Origin: Pieris napi
Lineage: Eukaryota; Arthropoda; Insecta; Lepidoptera; Pieridae
Length of the DNA stretch: 64,000 nt
NCBI RefSeq assembly: GCF_905475465.1
Contig: NC_062259.1
Span: 1,746,501 to 1,810,500 of the forward strand
Direction: 5' to 3'
Part shown: in pieces, positions 57,700 to 64,000 of the stretch
How positions within the stretch are numbered: position 1 is the first letter of the stretch
Layout: the number at the start of each line of letters is the position of its first letter
The notes under the pieces: generated by a model
The model's database searches: none
Seen by the model: only the letters and a program-made list of their open reading frames with translations
What the model was told of the DNA's origin: nothing
Made by a program: the position numbers and the translations under genes

Positions 57700-58680
57700 T
57701 AATCCTAAAGAATAGTTGTACCGAGGTACATAATAATTTTATTATAGTGAATCACAGCCCCAATGATAATGATTTTTCAGCCATTTATTCAATACATTCA
57801 CAACCTATAGCCTTCGAGTGCACACACAGGTTTATTACGTTAGTTAATCCTGACATCATCTTCTGTTCGCTAAATTATTAGTTCAACGTTTAAAGTATTA
57901 TTAACCAATAATCTGTTGAAAAATACTTGTACTGTAATAAAATTTTATTAATCAATAAACCCGAAATTATTACATTACTACAAAACTCAATATTTCGAGT
58001 GGTTTTAAGCAATAATTGTGTATTTAAAACTGCTTGTAACAAGTTCAAATAATATGAATAATAATTTATTAATAAAATATATAATTTAATATTTGTAATT
58101 TTTTAAATATTATATATAGCTATTTTTTTTTGCCAACCTTGATTTTTATTGACCTAAAATTAAAATACCTGCCCGATAATATGCTGTTCTTGACTATACT
58201 TCTACATGGTACAGTATTAAAGGATAAGCACAATCAATACAACTGGTATTTAATAACATAAACCTTCCTAAATAATTGTTTTATTAAATTTATTTAAAGA
58301 TTATTTTTTTTGTATAAAATTTTCAAATATTTTTAATTACGATCTATGAGAACTGATAAGAATAATTAATAAATGCAGAAAAAAGATCAAAATAGCCAAT
58401 CTGATAATTTCCACCGTATTGATAAAAAATCATTCAATCAACCGAAACGTTGTAGCTTAAGTACTCATCTGTCTCTTTTCATTGCAGCGTAAACATAATT
58501 AGATAGAAAGAGACTAGATAGTACTTTATTTAAAAATACATAAGTGCAATTAGACTGATATAGTTTTTTTTTTGAATAAGGTGTCCAACGACAGCCAAAG
58601 GTAACGAGACTATAAATAAAAAAAGGAATTTTTTGTTAATAAAATATACAGAGTCTGTGGCATTAAAAAAAAAATAGCTA
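57700..58680. other. AT-rich, no gene
   Basis: No supported features; the plus frame at 57645-57881 has no recognisable domain. Confidence 0.4.
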
Positions 58681-59029
58681 TCGTTTTTTGACTATAGAAT
58701 AGATAATAACGATCACAGATTATACTACATATAATATTTTTTGCCGCCTTGACATTTTATGTTCATCTAGAGCTACTCCTAATGGACCATAGAAAGTAGG
58801 CAAAAATAAATATTTTAATTAAAAATTCTAGGCAGTGCTTAAGAGATTGGCTAATTGTAATTCAAAATATCCTATTTTATTTTCTAATACTACGCTAATC
58901 GTTTTACAAATTTCTACAAGCATTTTTATATGTGCCAACATTCTATCTACGGCTGACGATATACGATAGACTGCGATTTGGACAACTACATTTCACCGAA
59001 TAAATTAATTTGTAATTGTTTGAATCATT

Positions 59030-59215
59030 TTGAACCATCGCACTCTGATATTATGGATTCAGGTACCGCGAGACGTATCTTATTTCGGTCTTACAATGCG
59101 CAGAGGCGATGAGAACTCGGAGAAACTGATCGTGGTTGGTAACACAGAAGGCAAAAGATCACGTGGCCGTTCACCAACCAGATGGACCGATCAAGTGAAA
59201 GATTTCAAGTGAAGG
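59030..59215 (+). pseudogene. LINE ORF C-terminal fragment inside the repeat unit, copy 1
   Basis: Plus frame MRRGDENSEKLIVVGNTEGK then RSRGRSPTRWTDQVKDF, the common C-terminal tail of animal non-LTR ORFs. Further copies at 60540-60665 and 62440-62590 carry small deletions. Confidence 0.75.
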
Positions 59216-60433
59216 ATTTTCGCGACTGGCAACTCTGGTAGTAGGTTGTAAGAAAACAACATCTACATTTAATTTAAAAAAAAAAAAATTAAGGGTTTAA
59301 ATTTAGTTAAATTAGGGTAATAAATAATAATAAGATTTGTGTATAATATAAAGTGATTATACAGTGTTTTTTGTCGCGAGAACTTGGCGATACGGATCAA
59401 AAACCGGCTGTCAACTCAACGCCTTACGGTAACGAAGTTTAAAATATCGTCAAACCTGGGGAGTATTTTGTTCTATTTTAAGTTATATTTACTGACTACA
59501 TAACATCACAAAATACTGCTCACGGCACGGCACGGTTTATGTCTCCTTTTGCTTGACAACTAGTGGAAGCAAAATCGACGACGAAAACATTCGCCCAGAC
59601 AATTAATACTACATAATTTACTTGACAAAATAAGCCTATGAAAATCAAATCCTGTGAAACTATTATTGCTATTACAAAATGAATTGTAAAAAAAACTAAA
59701 ATATTGAGTCGTCCTTACATTCCTCTACTCACCTAATACAACGTTACGGCGTAGCGCGCAGCAGCGTAGAATATACGTAAATGTCGTAGTTTAGAAAGCT
59801 TTGTGTGGCTAACAAAGAATGTTTGTAGAAAGAAAGTATAACAACTCATATAAATTATCGGGCAGTTTTGCAACACGATTTCTTTTTCTCTTGATCATTT
59901 TGTTTATTGTGTTTATTTAATATTGATAAATGTTTTATATATATATATAGTTTTTGTGCAATCTACAAAGAATTTTTTTTTTATAAGTAACGAATAACAC
60001 AAACTAAAGAACCACATTTGTTTTGGCCGTTGTAGAAATTAGCTTACCATTACATATAAATGAAAACATTTTAAAACTACCAGCCGAAACATGAGGCAAG
60101 TTTTTTTAATATTTTACATTAATTATTTAATAAAGCTCTAATGAATATGGGATTATAAATCATTGAAAACAATGTACTAACATTGGTTTTAAAGATTAAA
60201 TCATTATTGAAATTATTGTACCGATCAATAAAACGCAGTAACTTAATTCTAGTGTGATTATACATATACTATGCACGATGTGCACGTGCGTCTACTCTAC
60301 TATAGCTCCCGTGTTTTTACGTATTATTAATTGTACATACCAAATAATATACTTACGAGCTGTCTTGTATATTATTATTATAAATAATACTGCTAATACT
60401 CCCGGGGGGCTTATTTCAGGGTTGAAGTCCATG

Positions 60434-60460
60434 TTGGGGAGCGAGGCCGGGGCTCCCCAA
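60434..60460. other. hairpin 1, copy A
   Basis: Stem TTGGGGAGC / GCTCCCCAA, 9-nt loop GAGGCCGGG. A second stem CCATGA / TCATGG follows at 60467-60494. Confidence 0.8.
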
Positions 60461-60803
60461 ATGTTTCCATGAGCTGTTTATATTGAGTTCATGGAAAGAA
60501 AACATTTCATCGAATAAATTAATTGTCATTGTTTGAATCATTTTGAACCATCGCACTTTGATATTATGGATTCAGGTACCGCGAGACGTTTCTTATTTCG
60601 GTCATTCAATGCGCAGAGGCGATGAGAACTCGGAGAAACTGATCGTGGTGGTGAAACTGAAGGCAAAATGATATGTCATGATATGATAATAAGATATGTC
60701 AAATATGAGGCTTGTAATGAGCCAAAATTTCGTCGTTCGTTTACTGTGAGCTCCAACCAAACTATCGTAAGTTAAAAATTAAGGTTTTATTTATTGTTTT
60801 TTT

Positions 60804-61075
60804 GTCCTTCGCGTCGCAACTGTGTTAAGCTTATGCAATATTTACAGCTGTTAAACCATGTATGCAAAGCTGGAATTAGGTAAGATATTTAGTCGTTAGG
60901 TAATGAACAGAAACTTTTTAACTTACGATAAAAATTAAGGTATTATTTATTATTTTTTTGTCCTTCGCGTCGCAACTGTGTTAAGCTCATGCAATATTTA
61001 CAGCTGTTAAACCATGTATGCAAAGCTGGAATTAGGTAAGATATTTAGTCGTTAGGTAATGAAGTTTTTTATATC
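60804..61075 (+). repeat. 156-bp direct repeat inside the tandem unit
   Basis: GTCCTTCGCGTCGCAACTGT at 60804 and 60960, followed by TTTACAGCTGTTAAACCATG and GGTAAGATATTTAGTCGTTA in both. The second large copy has the same pair at 63200 and 63356. Confidence 0.9.
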
Positions 61076-62035
61076 TTTTTTGTATTTTCTGTGAGTTTAT
61101 CTTCTAAATTAATCACCAATCTTATTAAAACTAGTATATAAATTCTTCACTAGATATCTAATTAATTAAATTTTAAAATCACAATTTTAATTCGAATGCT
61201 TATTATTTAAGACTGAGCAAATTCTACTGATATTAACAAGTGACCTTATATATGTCACCGTAAAATTGTAAACACCGTTAGATTGTAATCTATCTCGCGA
61301 AATGGTGAACCGAATAATAATACGTTAAATCGTAAGCAGTACGTTGAGGTTCACAATCTTTCGACAGTTTTGGTCGCAAATGCCAGTCTATAATTTAATA
61401 ATACCATCGCAAGCTAAGCAAGAGCAATTCACAAATATACAAAAAAAAATCCTATGAAACTATTATTGCTATTACAAAATTAATTGTAAAAAAAAACTAA
61501 AATATTGAGTCGTCCTTACATTCCTCTAATCACCTAATACAACGCTACGGCGTAGCGCGCAGCAGCGTAGAATATACGTAAATGTCGTAGTTTAGAAAGC
61601 TTTGTGTGGCTAACAAAGAATGTTTGTAGAAAGAAAGTATAACAATTAATATAAATTGTCGGGCAGTTTCAAGCAACACGATTTCTATTTCTCTTGATCA
61701 TTTTGTTAATTGTGTTTATTTAATATTGATAAATGTTTTAGTATTAAAGCTCTAATGAATATGGGATTATAAATCTTTAAAAACAATGTTAGTAACATTG
61801 GTTTTAATGATTTCATCATTATTGAAATTATTGTACCGATCAATAAAACGCAGTAATGATATTCTAGTGTGATTATACATATACTATGCACGATGTGCAC
61901 GTGCGTCTACTCTACTATAGCTCCCGTATTTTTACGTATTATTAATTGTTCATACCATATAATATACTTACGTGCTGTCTTGTATATAATACTGCTAATA
62001 CTCCCGGGGGGCTAATTCCAGGGTTGAAGCTCACG

Positions 62036-62062
62036 TTAGGGAGCGAGGCCGGGGCTCCCTAA
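62036..62062. other. hairpin 1, copy B
   Basis: Stem TTAGGGAGC / GCTCCCTAA with the same loop. Compared with copy A one G-C pair has become A-T on both arms. The CCATGA / TCATGG stem follows unchanged. Confidence 0.8.
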
Positions 62063-63092
62063 ATGTTTCCATGAGCTGTTTATATTGAGTTCATGGAAAG
62101 GTGGGCACTTGTAAATAACTTGCACAATAGTCGTTAACGTTCACTAGGTTCTAAGATATACAGAATAGATTATAACGATCACTTTTTAATGGACCATAGA
62201 AAGTGGGCTATAAAAGAAAGTGTATTTTAATTAAGAGATTGGCTAATTGTAATTTAAAATATCCTATTTTATTTTTAAATACTTCGCTAATCGTTTCACA
62301 AATTTCTACAAGCATTTTTATGTGCCAACACACTATCTACGGCTTACGACATACGATAGACTGCGTTTTGGACACCTACATTTCATCGTATAAATTAATT
62401 GTCATTGTTTGAATCATTTTGAACCATCGCACTTTGATATTATGGATTCAGGTACCGCGAGACGTTTCTTATTTCGGTCATTCAATGCGCAGAGGCGATG
62501 AGAACTCGGAGAAACTGATCGTGGTGGTGAAACAGAAGGCAAAAGATCACGTGGCTGTTAACCAACCAGATGGACCGATCAAGTGAATGAATCATCGTCC
62601 TCCATTACGGCCTAAACTTTACTTTTAACGAATTCCAGAAAGTTCTTGTACTAAATTCGTCTTACGACTTTTAAAGCGCGAACGCAAGAGTGCAGAAAAA
62701 ATTCGATCCTCGCGAACCGCTACAAATGAGTCATACTCAGCGTAAAATCTTAAGCAAAGCAACGCTAACATTTGTAATTTTTATTATTTTATTGTAGTTT
62801 GGTTTTTTTTGTAGTTTTTATTGTGTTTTTTTTAATGTAGTGAACACATCTTATATTTAACTAGTATTGAGTATTATATTATTTTAACAAAGCTATTGTA
62901 ACTTACAGCATCTAAATTAAGTTATTATAAGATACCTAAACGAAATGAAAGCTTGACCATTTAATTTTTAATTTACATTTACAACATTATATAAATTTTC
63001 AAGTCAAATCCTATTATGTACATAATATTATTATAATTGAATGTATGATAATTATTTACTCGTGATCTTCTACTATAGTGAAAATTTCATTA

Positions 63093-64000
63093 TGTCAAAT
63101 ATGAGGCTTGTAATGAGCCAAAATTTCGTCGTTCGTTTACTGTGAGCTCCAACCAAACTATCGTAAGTTAAAAATTAAGGTTTTATTTATTGTTTTTTTG
63201 TCCTTCGCGTCGCAACTGTGTTAAGCTCATGAAATATTTACAGCTGTTAAACCATGTATGCAAAGCTGGAATTAGGTAAGATATTTAGTCGTTAGGTAAT
63301 GAACAGAAACTTTTTAACTTACGATAAAAATTAAGGTATTATTTATTATTTTTTTGTCCTTCGCGTCGCAACTGTGTTAAGCTCATACAATATTTACAGC
63401 TGTTAAACCATGTATGCAAAGCTGGAATTAGGTAAGATATTTAGTCGTTAGGTAATGAAGTTTTTTATATCTTTTTTGTATTTTCTGTGAGTTTATCTTC
63501 TAAATTAATCACCAATCTTATTAAAACTAGTATATAAATTCTTCACTAGATATCTAATTAATTAAATTTTAAAATCACAATTTTAATTCGAATGCTTATT
63601 ATTTAAGACTGAGCAAATTCTACTGATATTAACAAGTGACCTTATATATGTCACCGTAAAATTGTAAACACCGTTAGATTGTAATCTATCTCGCGAAATG
63701 GTGAACCGAATAATAATACGTTAAATCGTAAGCAGTACGTTGAGGTTCACAATCTTTCGACAGTTTTGGTCGCAAATGCCAGTCTATAATTTAATAATAC
63801 CATAGCAAGCTAAGCAAGAGTAATTCACAAATATACAAAAAAAATCCTATGAAACTATTATTGCTATTACAAAATTAATTGTAAAAAAAACTAAAATATT
63901 GAGTCGTCCTTACATTCCTCTACTCACCTAATACAACGCTACGGCGTAGCGCGCAGCATCGTAGAATATACGTAAATGTCGTAGTTTAGAAAGCTTTGTG
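63093..64000 (+). repeat. 2,396-bp tandem unit, second copy (cut by window end)
   Basis: Nearly identical to 60697-61604 over 908 bp, with only scattered single-base differences. It ends with the window at AGCTTTGTG, so the array continues to the right. Confidence 0.92.

Larger units (their letters stand above)
56700..60690 (+). repeat. older, rearranged copy of the right-end repeat unit
   Basis: 56708-56815 matches 62835-62935 (TTGAGTATTATATTATTTTTA, TTACAGCATCTAAATTAAG without the rest). 58690-59215 matches 62160-62590, and 59630-60480 matches 61450-62100. It is more diverged and has extra insertions, including a second copy of the LINE fragment at 60515-60670. Confidence 0.75.
60697..63092 (+). 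repeat. 2,396-bp tandem unit, first copy
   Basis: TGTCAAATATGAGGCTTGTA at 60697 and at 63093; GTCCTTCGCGTCGCAAC at 60804 and 63200; both 2,396 apart. The unit contains a 156-bp direct repeat, the CGCTACGGCGTAGCG palindrome (61543-61557), hairpin 1 and a LINE fragment. Confidence 0.92.

Noticed and set aside
58140..58680. further coding exons on the right
   Set aside because: Only short AT-rich frames with biased composition; no domain, phase-linked exon or codon pattern supports them.

Overview
The window looks like a lepidopteran (moth or butterfly) nuclear genome segment. It is AT-rich, its genes have small exons in long introns, and it is crowded with tRNA-headed SINE copies, 3' ends of non-LTR retrotransposons, Harbinger- and pogo-like DNA transposons and MITEs. 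Genus and species cannot be told from the sequence alone. Most long open frames in it are not genes; I assembled three host genes exon by exon from splice sites, reading phase and family similarity.

Left part, minus strand (about 10.1-19.3 kb): a STARD3/Start1-type late-endosomal sterol-transport gene. Five well supported exons give the MENTAL membrane domain and the start of the linker; a sixth, the likely first coding exon, is tentative. I did not find the START lipid-binding domain, which should lie further left, probably outside the window. The first 10 kb are mostly repeats, including a 128-bp satellite built from SINE sequence and a 146-bp tandem repeat.

Middle, minus strand (20,954-25,654): a complete four-exon gene of 444 codons with an N-terminal NPAF motif and four C-terminal membrane helices. 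I read it as sanpodo, the Numb-binding regulator of Notch in asymmetric cell division.

Right of it, plus strand (29,786-52,737): a complete Smad2/3 gene (Smox), ten coding exons and 413 codons, ending in the SSMS receptor-phosphorylation tail. The first coding exon is present twice in tandem (29,786 and 32,608). The two copies differ by six base changes, all synonymous, and both have an intact splice donor in the same phase. One Smox intron uses a GC donor. Introns 2 and 4 hold three PIF/Harbinger derivatives; two keep the starts of both transposon genes on opposite strands. Intron 3 holds a truncated 5S rRNA copy.

From 52.7 kb to the end I see no protein-coding host gene. The region holds Smox downstream sequence with three evenly built 17-nt palindromes, MITEs, and from about 56.5 kb a complex repeat array. 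Its 2,396-bp tandem unit contains a 156-bp direct repeat and a hairpin whose stem shows a paired (compensatory) change between copies; the array runs off the right edge.

sanpodo and Smox are divergently transcribed, about 4.1 kb apart. The strongest candidates for something new are the duplicated, selectively constrained Smox first exon and the structured tandem array at the right end.
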